Under the pieces are notes generated by a model, which saw only the letters and a list, made by a program, of their open reading frames with translations, searched no databases and had not been told where the DNA came from. Both the position numbers and the translations under genes were made by a program. Below, one piece after another: positions 55,822-63,720 of a DNA stretch of 64,000 nt (positions within the stretch are counted from its first letter, which is position 1; each line of letters begins with the position of its first letter). This stretch comes from Oscillatoriales cyanobacterium (GTDB lineage: Bacteria > Cyanobacteriota > Cyanobacteriia > Cyanobacteriales > Laspinemataceae). The DNA is taken from NCBI GenBank assembly GCA_011390955.1, contig JAABRM010000003.1:1-64000 (forward strand), written 5' to 3'.

Positions 55822-57264
55822 ATGAAGTTACAACAGCCTATTTTATGGGGCGGAATTAGCCTATCTTTGGGTTTGTGGCTGTTTGATAGTTTTTCGCATT
55901 CCCTGGAAGGGGTGGGAGAAGTTGGGGTGTTGGGCGCGATCGCCCTGGGGACTGGTTTGTGGTGGTATAAACAGCGATCGCCTCTACCGGCTAAGGTTTC
56001 CGCCCCAGTGGATCGAGAAACCTTGTCCAAGGCTATTGCTGGGGTGAAAGCGGCGATCGCTCAGTTGGCAACGGAGGCAGAAAATTGTCAGGCGATCGGT
56101 GAACTCCGCTGCCAAGAAGAACAGCTATCGGCCCAATTGGATCGCCAAGAGTTGCGGTTGTTGGTGACAGGTGGCAAAGCGGTGGGCAAAACTAAGTTGA
56201 TGCAGCTTTTGCAAGCAAGTAGCCAGCAGTTTGGGAAATTAAGTTTCACGGAAACCGAGGCTTTATTTAGCAAAACTGACAGCGATCGAATTGTTAAACC
56301 GAACCTGACTCTAGAAGACTTGGTAATTTTTGTCACGACTGGGGATTTAACCAGTTCTGAACTGAATCATTTGCAGCAATTGGCTATAGCTAATGTGCGG
56401 ATTTTGGTGGTGGTGAACAAACAAGACCAATATCTAGAAACTCAAAAAGCGACGATTTTACAACAAGTTCGTAATTGCTTAGAAGGCATTTTAAGTAAGG
56501 ATGATGTGGTGGGGGTTTGCGCGGCCCCGGCGCCGGTGAAGGTGCGACAATATCAAGCGGATGGTTCGGTGCAAGAAAAAATGGAACAACCAATGGCGAA
56601 TATTACTGGGTTGTGCGATCGCCTTAGTCATATTTTAGCCACGGAAAAATCAGCTTTGGTTTTTGCTAGTACCTTGCGGGCTGCCAATGGCTTAAAAGCG
56701 GAGATCAAAACTTTATTGAACCAAGTCAGACGCGATCGAGCCATGCCTATGATTGAACAATCTCAATGGGTGGCTGCGGCTGCGGCTTTTGCCAACCCCG
56801 TCCCCGCTTTGGATTTGCTTTCTACGGGGGCTGTGACCGGGCAATTAGTGGTAGATTTGGGCAAAATTTATCAACAGAAATTTTCCCTGGAACAAGGACA
56901 AGCGATCGCCCGTACTCTAGCGGAACAAATGGTTAAATTAGGGTTAGTAGAACTGTCTACCCAAACCATTACCTCAATTCTGAAAAGTAACGCCATCACT
57001 TTTGTGGCTGGTGGTGCGGTTCAGGGAATTAGTGCGGCTTATTTAACTCGTTTAGCCGGTTTAAGTTTGCTGGAATATTTCCAAGCCCAAGAACTAACTA
57101 GCGATTTATCTTCTGGGGATAAACTGGCACAATTAAGCCAAACCATTAAGCAGGTTTTTGAGCAAAATCAGCGGATTGCTTTTCTACAATCTTTTGTCCA
57201 AAAAGCGGTGAATTATTTGCCAAATAACAAAGCATCTAAACTTGCTGCAAATGTTCAAGCTTAA
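55822..57264 (+). CDS. DUF697-type GTPase homologue with lost G3 motif
   Basis: A 480-aa membrane protein. Residues 1-50 hold two hydrophobic segments. The G1 loop is GGKAVGKTKL, and G4 is VVNKQD, followed by CAAPAPVKV (like SAEPAP of the intact relative). Where G3 (DTPG) should be, the sequence runs EALFSKTDSDRIVKP, so the switch II motif is absent and the region between G1 and G4 is short. The C-terminal half is a DUF697-like hydrophobic domain with AFANPVPALDLLSTGA. The protein may bind but not hydrolyse GTP. An ATG at 55822 is chosen over in-frame GTGs. The relative is encoded at 19563-20984. Confidence 0.75.
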   Translation: MKLQQPILWGGISLSLGLWLFDSFSHSLEGVGEVGVLGAIALGTGLWWYKQRSPLPAKVSAPVDRETLSKAIAGVKAAIAQLATEAENCQAIGELRCQEEQLSAQLDRQELRLLVTGGKAVGKTKLMQLLQASSQQFGKLSFTETEALFSKTDSDRIVKPNLTLEDLVIFVTTGDLTSSELNHLQQLAIANVRILVVVNKQDQYLETQKATILQQVRNCLEGILSKDDVVGVCAAPAPVKVRQYQADGSVQEKMEQPMANITGLCDRLSHILATEKSALVFASTLRAANGLKAEIKTLLNQVRRDRAMPMIEQSQWVAAAAAFANPVPALDLLSTGAVTGQLVVDLGKIYQQKFSLEQGQAIARTLAEQMVKLGLVELSTQTITSILKSNAITFVAGGAVQGISAAYLTRLAGLSLLEYFQAQELTSDLSSGDKLAQLSQTIKQVFEQNQRIAFLQSFVQKAVNYLPNNKASKLAANVQA

Positions 57265-57265
57265 A

Positions 57266-57360
57266 AATTGTAGGTTGGGTTGAGCGAAGCAAAACCCAAC
57301 CCGCAATTCTGTAAATGTTGAGTAATGTTGGGTTTCGTGCCTCAACCCAACCTACAACTT
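57266..57360. repeat. GTAGGTTGGGTTGAG inverted repeat element
   Basis: TGTAGGTTGGGTTGAG on the left and CTCAACCCAACCTACA on the right enclose about 55 bases that contain a second copy of the AACCCAAC arm pair. It is a dispersed cyanobacterial palindromic element lying between two same-strand genes. Confidence 0.8.
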
Positions 57361-57374
57361 AAAAAGAGAAACCT

Positions 57375-57950
57375 ATGAATTTAACTTTAAATTTACCCCA
57401 AACATGGAAAATGAGTCAGGAACAATTTGCTGAACTAGCGCAAATTAATCAGGATGTCCGATTAGAATTAACCGCCAAAGGAGAGTTAGTTATTATGCCA
57501 CCAACTGGAGGAGAAACGGGAAATAAAAACTTTGATTTAACAGGACAGCTTTGGTTATGGAATCGCCAAAAATGCCTCGGTAAAGCTTTTGATTCTTCTA
57601 CGGGTTTTGTGTTACCCAATGGGGCTAATCGTTCTCCTGATGCCAGTTGGATTAGAATGGAACGGTGGTCAGCATTAACCTCAGAACAGCGGAAAAAATT
57701 ATTACCTTTATGCCCTGATTTTGCCGTTGAGTTGGTTTCGGAAAGCGATCGCCTCTCCAAAACCCAAGAAAAAATGCAGGAATATTTAGAAAATGGCTTA
57801 CGTTTGGGTTGGTTAATTGACCCAAAAACTAAAATTGTCGAAATTTATCGGCCAAATCAAGCGGTGGAAGTCTTAGAGTTTCCTTTAACATTATCTGGGG
57901 AAGATGTATTGCCAGATTTTACCTTAAGTTTAGCAGAAATTTGGGATTAA
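57375..57950 (+). CDS. Uma2-family (DUF820) protein
   Basis: A 191-aa nuclease-fold protein. The core shows ELVIMPPTGGETGNKN, SPDASWIRMERW, DFAVELVSESDRLSKTQEKM and GLRLGWLIDPKTKIVEIYRP, the family order with the PD-(D/E)xK-like Asp and Glu kept. It has no coiled-coil tail, unlike the protein at 39.85 kb. It is followed by a bidirectional terminator shared with the convergent Uma2 gene. The biochemical role is unknown. Confidence 0.87.
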   Translation: MNLTLNLPQTWKMSQEQFAELAQINQDVRLELTAKGELVIMPPTGGETGNKNFDLTGQLWLWNRQKCLGKAFDSSTGFVLPNGANRSPDASWIRMERWSALTSEQRKKLLPLCPDFAVELVSESDRLSKTQEKMQEYLENGLRLGWLIDPKTKIVEIYRPNQAVEVLEFPLTLSGEDVLPDFTLSLAEIWD

Positions 57951-57954
57951 TGTA

Positions 57955-57987
57955 AAAAACCCGGTTTCTTCAAAACACCGGGTTTTT
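57955..57987. terminator. Bidirectional terminator between two Uma2 genes
   Basis: AAAAACCCGGT (57955-57965) pairs perfectly with ACCGGGTTTTT (57977-57987); A-tract and T-tract flank the stem. The arms resemble the GAAACCCGGTTTC repeats, so a repeat may have been adopted as a terminator. Confidence 0.75.
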
Positions 57988-58001
57988 GTTGGTTTGTTAA
58001 A

Positions 58002-58631
58002 TTACTCTTCTGGTTTAATCTCTTCAATTTCAGTCTCTTCAATTTTAGAAAAATCTACGCGATCGTACAATTCGCTTAAAGTAAATTGAAAGTCAACGGA
58101 AGCTAGAGAAATAATATCATATTCTGAGTCATATTCAGTAAACTGCCATTGTTTTTCCCCAGTTTTTGCATAGATTTCTAGATGATAACAATTTTGGTCA
58201 ATTAAAATATACTCTTGGAATGTGGAAATGGAGCGATAAAAGCGAAATTTATCGGTTTTATCGTAACCTTCGGTTGATTTTGATAAAACTTCGACGATGA
58301 TGGTCGGGTTGGTGACAATGGTGGCTTTTTTTCCTTGGTAAATGGGTTTTCCTTGGATTACCATAACACCAGGATAAACATAGCGTCTCGTGGCTGGTAT
58401 CCAGAGACGAACGTCTGCGGCAAATATTTCTTCTGGTTGTCCTTTGATCGTATATGGGAATTTACGGCAAACATTGAGAGTAATTCGGTTATGGTTGGTA
58501 GTGCCGCCAGTCATGGGTATAATTTCTCCATCGTGATATTCGCTTTTATATTCTGCGGTTTCCTCTAGGGCGAGGTATTCTTCCGGGGTGTAAGTGCGTT
58601 TTTGGGTTTTGTTAGCTTCGAGTAGTTGCAT
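58002..58631 (-). CDS. Uma2-family (DUF820) protein
   Basis: A 209-aa protein of the same family as the convergent neighbour but of a different subtype. It has the classical start TYTPEEYLALEETAEYKSEY with the Glu-rich segment, HDGEIIPMTGGTTNHNRI, PGVMVIQGKP, PTIIVEVLSKSTEGYDKTDK and ILIDQNCYHLEIY. Catalytic-type Asp and Glu positions are retained. The tail is acidic. It is the third Uma2 member in the window. Confidence 0.88.
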   Translation of the reverse strand: MQLLEANKTQKRTYTPEEYLALEETAEYKSEYHDGEIIPMTGGTTNHNRITLNVCRKFPYTIKGQPEEIFAADVRLWIPATRRYVYPGVMVIQGKPIYQGKKATIVTNPTIIVEVLSKSTEGYDKTDKFRFYRSISTFQEYILIDQNCYHLEIYAKTGEKQWQFTEYDSEYDIISLASVDFQFTLSELYDRVDFSKIEETEIEEIKPEE

Positions 58632-58799
58632 GATATATACCTCATTAATGAGGTTATTTTATTGTAAAAATATGGTGATGGTTAGGGGCGAAGCATGACA
58701 GATAAAAATCTGGTTCATCAAGGGATTTTGTTGCCGTTGTGATTGATTGGATCGCTGTCATTTTGTTTGACTCCCTTTCTTTTTCTTTTCTATATATAA

Positions 58800-58975
58800 G
58801 TAGAACAGATTTTATAATTAGACGGGGAGAAATAAATGCACCACAGACCCCGTAATAATAAAATCTGTCATTCCCGCCCCACGCATTCGCGGGGGTAAAC
58901 TCCGACGGGAATCCAAAGATTTACGTCGAGGAACGAAAAGTGCAATTAATTATGTTCACCTACTTAATTTATGGC
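58800..58975 (-). repeat. Inverted copy of the 59.1-59.5 kb element
   Basis: Read on the minus strand, 58975 to 58800 gives AAGTAGGTGAACATAATTAA, GCACTTTTCGTTCCTCG, the TTCCCG palindrome and GGGGTCTGTG, in the same order as the direct copies, with some differences. It lies on the other side of the vapC fragment. Confidence 0.75.
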
Positions 58976-59031
58976 TATATCGGTGAAATAAACCGGGTTT
59001 CTGTTATAATCGGGACGCTTTGGGAGAATGA

Positions 59032-59079
59032 ATGATTTTACTCGATACTCATGTTTGGTTATGGCTACTTCTAATTAAA
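59032..59079 (+). pseudogene. Truncated VapC-type PIN toxin gene
   Basis: ATG at 59032 opens MILLDTHVWLWLLLIK, the invariant N-terminus of cyanobacterial VapC PIN toxins with the first catalytic Asp. After about 16 codons the frame enters repeat DNA and stops at 59116. The upstream GAATGAATG junction is typical of an antitoxin-toxin overlap, but the antitoxin has also been lost to a repeat. Confidence 0.75.
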
Positions 59080-59098
59080 TATGCAACATTAGGGGCGC

Positions 59099-59484
59099 AA
59101 TGCTTGCGCCCAAATTAACCTCAAAATCGTAGCAATAATTTTTTAAATTGGTAAGTAGGTGAACATAATTAATTGCACTTTTCGTTCCTCGGCGATAGGC
59201 TGTGGATTCCCGCATTCGCGGGAATGACAGTTTTTTTTCTAATGGGGTCTGTGCTGCATTTATTTATGCCCATCTACTTATAAGAAAAAATAATGCTTGC
59301 GCCCAAATTAACCTCAAAATCGTAGCAATAATTTTTTAAATTGGTAAGTAGGTGAACATAATTAATTGCACTTTTCGTTCCTCGGCGATAGGCTGTGGAT
59401 TCCCGCATTCGCGGGAATGACAGTTTTTTTTCTAATGGGGTCTGTGCTGCATTTATTTATGCCCATCTACTTATAAGAAAAAAT
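59099..59484. repeat. 193-bp exact direct duplication
   Basis: 59099-59291 is repeated exactly at 59292-59484. Each copy contains AAGTAGGTGAACATAATTAA, a TTCCCGC/GCGGGAA palindrome and GGGGTCTGTGCTGC. Identity indicates a recent event. A third partial start (AATGCTTGCGCCC) follows near 59498. Confidence 0.92.
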
Positions 59485-59548
59485 ACATTATGGCCACAAT
59501 GCTTGCGCCCATAATGCATGAATTTTTGTATAATAACCAATTTAAAAC

Positions 59549-59573
59549 AAAAAGGGCGCAAATCTAGCGCCCT
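59549..59573 (-). terminator. Terminator of the M23 peptidase gene
   Basis: GGGCGC (59554-59559) pairs with GCGCCC (59567-59572) over a 7-nt loop; on the minus strand a TTTTT run follows. Confidence 0.8.
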
Positions 59574-59601
59574 GGTAATTATTTTCCCGGTTCAAATATC
59601 A

Positions 59602-61428
59602 CTAACTGCCTGAATTGGGGGTATTCGCTGGCTGAGGTTGGTTGCGGGATATTTGCTGATTTGGTAACTTAAATCCGGCCATTTGTAAGGATTGGAAAAA
59701 CTCCGTTTTGGCGTATTGTCCTAGAGGTGTTGCGGCTTTAGATAAAGACACTTCTAACTTAGACGGCGGCTTTTCCAACATTCCGGCTAACTCAGCCATT
59801 GCATATTCCAACTGCGTTCCTGGATCTAGGGCGACCCAGCCTTCGCGGGTTAGTTCTCGGAGTTCAAAGTGCAAGTGCGGTCCGGTAGAGTTGCCAGTGC
59901 TGCCTACCAGTCCAATCACGTCTCCTTGTTTGACTTCTTCTCCTTCTTTGACAAAGAGTTCTGAGAGGTGAGCGTAGAGGGTTTCCGCCGATCCTTGGGC
60001 GTGATCTAAGACTACGGTTAAGCCATAGCCTCCTAGCCAATCCGCGATCGCCACTTGTCCTGCATAAGCCGCTAACACTGGAGTTCCCATCGGCGCCCCA
60101 AAGTCAATCCCATTGTGGAAACTGCGAGATCCGCTAATCGGGTGAATCCGCCAACCAAACAGAGAAGTAATCGGGGCTGGAATAGCCAGAGGAAAAATCA
60201 TCCGGGTATTTCCATTACCGAGACGACCTTGAGGGCGAGCCGCTCGCTTGCGATCCAATTCACCAGCGTGCTTTCTCACGTCGTACTTGATGCCATTGCC
60301 ACCAATACTCAATGCGCCTAATGTAACTGGTTGCATTGCGGCAGTTGATGGGGCTGGATCGCTGTAGTAGGACTGGGAGTAAGACTCTGACTCGGAGGCG
60401 CCGGAGGAATAATATTCCTGGACTGGCACTGGGGGCAGATATTGCGGCGGGGCTGAGGACGCTGGTGCCGCATATTGTTGTGCTGGTCTGGAGGCATTAC
60501 GTTGCGGTGCGGGGGCTGAAGACCCAGGGCTTTGGGAGGGTTGAGTATAGACATACTGCTCTATCCCAGGGCTGACATTGCTCGGCGCCGGATCTTGGTT
60601 CCAGTCGTTCGTCGGTGCGGGGGGAGATGGCGGTGATGCCGCTGCTGCACCACAAAGATCGCCGCCTACCCCTTGCCCTTGCTGAAGTGTTGCTTCGCAG
60701 CCGGTCGATCGCTCAGAAAAGACTACTGCTGAGGGTTCTTGGTAGGTATCATCCGGGGTTTGATCTTGGGCGATCGCCTCATTACTGCCCGTCGCCCCAA
60801 TACTAAAGTCACTCGGATCGATGTAAACATTGCTGTAATCCATTGGTGCCGGAGACGATGGCGCCGGTTCTTCCGCTGCGTAGTTAGTCGGTGCGGGGGC
60901 AACCGGGGCGGGTTCCCACTGTTCTTGGGGGGCCGAATATTGCGGTTCGGCGATCGGGGCGGGTTCCCACTGTTCTTCCGCCGCATAATAAGGTTCTTCG
61001 GCAGCGGCGGGTTCCCACTGTTCTTGGGGGGCAGAATCTTGGGTTTCGGCGATCGGGGCGGGTTCCCACTGTTCTTCCGCCGCATAATAAGGTTCTTCGG
61101 CAGCGGCGGGTTCCCACTGTTCTTGGGGGGCCGAATATTGCGGTTCGGCGATCGGGGCGGGGATCGCAGCGGGTTCCCACTCTACTTGGGGCGGAATATA
61201 CTCCGGTTCTGGAGTCGCGACCACTGTGGGGGCCGGTTCTACGCTGCCTAAATCGCTGCCTAAATCGCTGCCTAAATTATCGATCGCATTGGATGGGGTC
61301 TGGGCTTGGGCTTCCAGGCGACTGGGGGCTATTCCCAAACTGGGTATCCAACCCAGTCCTTGCAACAGTAAAGAAAACTGACAAACGACACTTAAAGGTG
61401 TACGGACGTATTTAATTGGGTGGCTCAT
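59602..61428 (-). CDS. M23 (LytM-type) peptidase with repetitive N-terminal region
   Basis: A 608-aa exported protein. A signal-like hydrophobic stretch lies near residues 10-35. Residues 70-185 are four to five imperfect repeats of EQWEPA-type segments (YSAPQEQWEPA, YYAAEEQWEPA), followed by a Pro/Ser-rich linker to about 400. The M23 domain (about 415-545) has zinc ligands His and Asp in SFHNGIDFGAPMG and the HLHFE motif near 518, so it should cut peptidoglycan cross-bridges or act in division. Length is normal for such cyanobacterial proteins except for the repeats. Downstream is a clear terminator. Confidence 0.88.
   Translation of the reverse strand: MSHPIKYVRTPLSVVCQFSLLLQGLGWIPSLGIAPSRLEAQAQTPSNAIDNLGSDLGSDLGSVEPAPTVVATPEPEYIPPQVEWEPAAIPAPIAEPQYSAPQEQWEPAAAEEPYYAAEEQWEPAPIAETQDSAPQEQWEPAAAEEPYYAAEEQWEPAPIAEPQYSAPQEQWEPAPVAPAPTNYAAEEPAPSSPAPMDYSNVYIDPSDFSIGATGSNEAIAQDQTPDDTYQEPSAVVFSERSTGCEATLQQGQGVGGDLCGAAAASPPSPPAPTNDWNQDPAPSNVSPGIEQYVYTQPSQSPGSSAPAPQRNASRPAQQYAAPASSAPPQYLPPVPVQEYYSSGASESESYSQSYYSDPAPSTAAMQPVTLGALSIGGNGIKYDVRKHAGELDRKRAARPQGRLGNGNTRMIFPLAIPAPITSLFGWRIHPISGSRSFHNGIDFGAPMGTPVLAAYAGQVAIADWLGGYGLTVVLDHAQGSAETLYAHLSELFVKEGEEVKQGDVIGLVGSTGNSTGPHLHFELRELTREGWVALDPGTQLEYAMAELAGMLEKPPSKLEVSLSKAATPLGQYAKTEFFQSLQMAGFKLPNQQISRNQPQPANTPNSGS
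60895..61180 (-). repeat. In-frame tandem repeat in the M23 gene
   Basis: Units of roughly 60 and 54 bases alternate, encoding the EQWEPA segments; neighbouring copies are almost identical (for example GCGGGTTCCCACTGTTCTT recurs five times), so copy number may vary between strains. Confidence 0.8.
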
Positions 61429-61662
61429 TTTAAGAATACGATTAACTGCAAATAGGGATTAACTGAAGTCTCTGCAAGCCATTCAGCGATGGGCAGATGG
61501 AATAATTACTCAGGCACTTTGGTTAGTTTAATCTTTTTTTTGGAATGTCTGCTAGATCGAGACCGATCGCTATTTATTTCTCAACGGAATCATTAATAGA
61601 CTGCTAAAGACCAGTAATCGTGAAATTAACCGAAAGCTGAAAGCTGAGATTAGATCGGTCAC

Positions 61663-62592
61663 TCAGAGAGTATCGTATCCCAAGCGAATTGTTCCAGGTT
61701 TTACCAAAATTTCCGATTTAGATGCGGCTGATAGATGCGATCGCCCTTGGGTGGCATTTCCGTCAGGGCTGATGGGATCGGAGTAATTTTCCGGTGATAT
61801 CCGTGGAGAATCGATCTCAACTCGCAAGTCTCCCGTAGCTGTCACCCCAACAATTGTCCCCTCTTGCCCTTCAACCAAAACCCTTTGACCCAGATTAGCC
61901 AAAATTGCCAAATAGCGTGACAAGAGTTCTTCTTCACTTTCATTCAACATATAGTGAATTCCGGAAGCTATGCCCCATAAAGTAATCGCCGCTAACATTT
62001 CCAAAGACTCGCAGAAACCGGGTTTCTTTAAAGCAACCCGGTTTCTCATCGAATCTTTTTGGTAAGATTGTAGATTAATTCCCGTTGGCGGCACCGAATT
62101 TTCCCAATTAATGCCTACACCAACCACCGCTTTGGTAATCACTTGAGATTTGACCTTAGTTTCTATGAGAATACCGCCTAATTTTCTCCGATTTAAAATT
62201 AAATCATTTGGCCATTTAATCAAAACTGGTAGATGATAATTCCTTAAAACCGTGGCAATTCCCCAAACACTAGCTAGAGTCAGTGGAAAACTTTTGGCCA
62301 CGGGTAAATTAGGCGCTAAACCAACGGATAAATATAAACCTCCGGGAGGAGAACTCCATTGTCTTCCCCATTGACCTCGACCAGAAGTTTGCCGTTCGGC
62401 GATCGCCACTGTCCCCGGAGGGTTGCCACTATCCATCAACTCCCAAACGGTTTTATTGGTGGACTCTAGCTGTTGAAAAATATGCACATAAAATCCTATA
62501 TCTCGATTTAAATCACCTGTAAATTCTAATTGATTCAAATCAGATTTGACAACTTTTAAAGCAGCTTCTAAGCGTTCTCGATTTAATCCCAC
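61663..62592 (-). CDS. birA: Biotin--[acetyl-CoA-carboxylase] ligase, interrupted in frame by a repeat
   Basis: A 309-aa biotin-protein ligase that attaches biotin to the BCCP subunit of acetyl-CoA carboxylase. The catalytic motif is RQTSGRGQWGRQWSSPPGGLYLS (split at about 87-109), followed by LIKWPNDLILNRRKLGGILIE and VGVGINWENS. There is no N-terminal helix-turn-helix, so it is a ligase, not a repressor. At nucleotides 62013-62049 an AGAAACCGGGTTTCT/AACCCGGTTTCTC element is read in frame as RNRVALKKPGFCESL (about residues 181-195), an insertion in the C-terminal half. A second extension lies near 265-292. The start is GTG at 62592, lacking a good ribosome site. Confidence 0.88.
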   Translation of the reverse strand: MGLNRERLEAALKVVKSDLNQLEFTGDLNRDIGFYVHIFQQLESTNKTVWELMDSGNPPGTVAIAERQTSGRGQWGRQWSSPPGGLYLSVGLAPNLPVAKSFPLTLASVWGIATVLRNYHLPVLIKWPNDLILNRRKLGGILIETKVKSQVITKAVVGVGINWENSVPPTGINLQSYQKDSMRNRVALKKPGFCESLEMLAAITLWGIASGIHYMLNESEEELLSRYLAILANLGQRVLVEGQEGTIVGVTATGDLRVEIDSPRISPENYSDPISPDGNATQGRSHLSAASKSEILVKPGTIRLGYDTL

Positions 62593-63078
62593 AAAAGAAA
62601 ATTTAGCGATTAATTAAATTCACAAAAAATTCACAAAATTATTTCACGCGATCGCACTCCAAATTAGGATAAAACCCTGAATCTGTCATTACTACCCCGG
62701 ATTCATCTTTTTATTACCATAAATATCTGCTTTTGTCAAGGAGCGATCGAAAACCGACGCCCTAAAGGAATAGAGACAATATATAGCAATCCTACATCAG
62801 TCATAGCATATATAATAGCCCGCTCCGGAAAACGCCGATAGCCGTTTTAAGGGGGGTTGGGGGAATCGATCCGTCCTGTATGCCAGAATTGTCTATTGTT
62901 AAAAACAAGAATCTAATCCGATCGATATCAAGCCCGTATATGCTTAAAAGCGAGTGAGCCTATTTGATTCAAAGAATAGAGTCATAATAAAGATTTCTTT
63001 TGGTATCAAGAATAGCGGGAGATCGCGCCTTAGATGATTTCTTAAGAGGAAATTAGGGAAGGTGCGATCGCTACTCCA
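62593..63078. other. Spacer upstream of birA
   Basis: About 490 bases without a gene. It holds a fragment of the AAGGGGGGTTGGGGG-type dispersed palindrome (62850-62870), also seen at 16.3 kb, and an AT-rich stretch near 62780-62810 (TATATAATAG). Nothing else is recognised. Confidence 0.6.
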
Positions 63079-63336
63079 TCAATTCAGTAAAGCATCATAT
63101 TCATCGTGAGAACCAATCCAGATCCAGTAATAATCTGCCTCTTTTTTTAAAGCTAAGGCGCGGTAGTTTTCCGTAATCCTAACTGACCATAGGTTTTTGC
63201 CCACCTTTTTGAAATGTAAAGATGGATGAAAAGGGTTTTCTTTCCAAAGCTGATAGACTTTTCGAGATTGCTGTTTCATGTCGGGAGATAACACCGCATA
63301 GGCTTGCCAAAAATCAGAAGTCGTTAAGGATTTCAT
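63079..63336 (-). CDS. RelE/ParE-like toxin
   Basis: An 85-aa protein with the RelE-fold pattern: an N-terminal helix, HPSLHFKKVGKNLWSVRITENYRAL as the core strand-Arg segment, and WIWIGSHDEYDALL as the closing strand of the HigB/YoeB-like group. Arg and His residues likely to contact mRNA are in VRITENYRA and SHDEYD. It overlaps the upstream antitoxin gene by 23 bases. Of the toxin-antitoxin loci here it is the only RelE-type. Confidence 0.82.
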   Translation of the reverse strand: MKSLTTSDFWQAYAVLSPDMKQQSRKVYQLWKENPFHPSLHFKKVGKNLWSVRITENYRALALKKEADYYWIWIGSHDEYDALLN

Positions 63337-63535
63337 CGATATTCCTCACGTTATTTGCGGCGATCTCTGCTTCTGCTTTGGCAATTAGAGCATCTAATTT
63401 GCCCGTGGCTAAATCCTCTTCCATTTGTCTATCCCACTTTTCATTCAAATAGTTTTGCAGCCATCGAGCCAGTTGACGAACATCATTTTCTGGAAGCTGT
63501 TTAATCGCGGTTTCGATTTCTGGTAAAGCATTCAT
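63314..63535 (-). CDS. Antitoxin of the RelE-like toxin
   Basis: A 73-aa helical acidic protein. It starts MNALPEIETAIKQLPENDVRQL, then LARWLQNYLNEKWDRQMEED, and ends with an amphipathic helix that would embrace the toxin. No classical DNA-binding fold is clear, as is common for this cyanobacterial antitoxin type. It overlaps the toxin start by 23 bases, indicating translational coupling. Confidence 0.8.
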   Translation of the reverse strand: MNALPEIETAIKQLPENDVRQLARWLQNYLNEKWDRQMEEDLATGKLDALIAKAEAEIAANNVRNIDEILNDF

Positions 63536-63720
63536 AGATAAAGATTAATTTTGGGATAATTATATATTTTAGCTTAAGTCTGGATCGATCTCAACTTTCT
63601 CATCCTATAATCAGAATTGGAAATGAGATCGTGCAGATTGTGTAAACCTGGGTGTCAGGGCAGCGATCGCGCCTTTTTTTAATTAAACTTTGGATTAAAC
63701 TTGGGATTAAACTGGCGAAA

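Larger units (their letters stand above)
58632..59601. other. Repeat graveyard with a vapC fragment
   Basis: A 970-base gene-free region. It holds one inverted and two direct copies of a roughly 190-bp element, an AGAAACCGGG half element near 58990, a broken vapC at 59032-59079 and the terminator of the M23 gene at 59549-59573. Confidence 0.75.

Noticed and set aside
60723-61415. Antisense and alternate frames in the M23 gene repeats
   Set aside because: They are open only because of the tandem repeats; the minus-strand M23 frame carries the catalytic domain.
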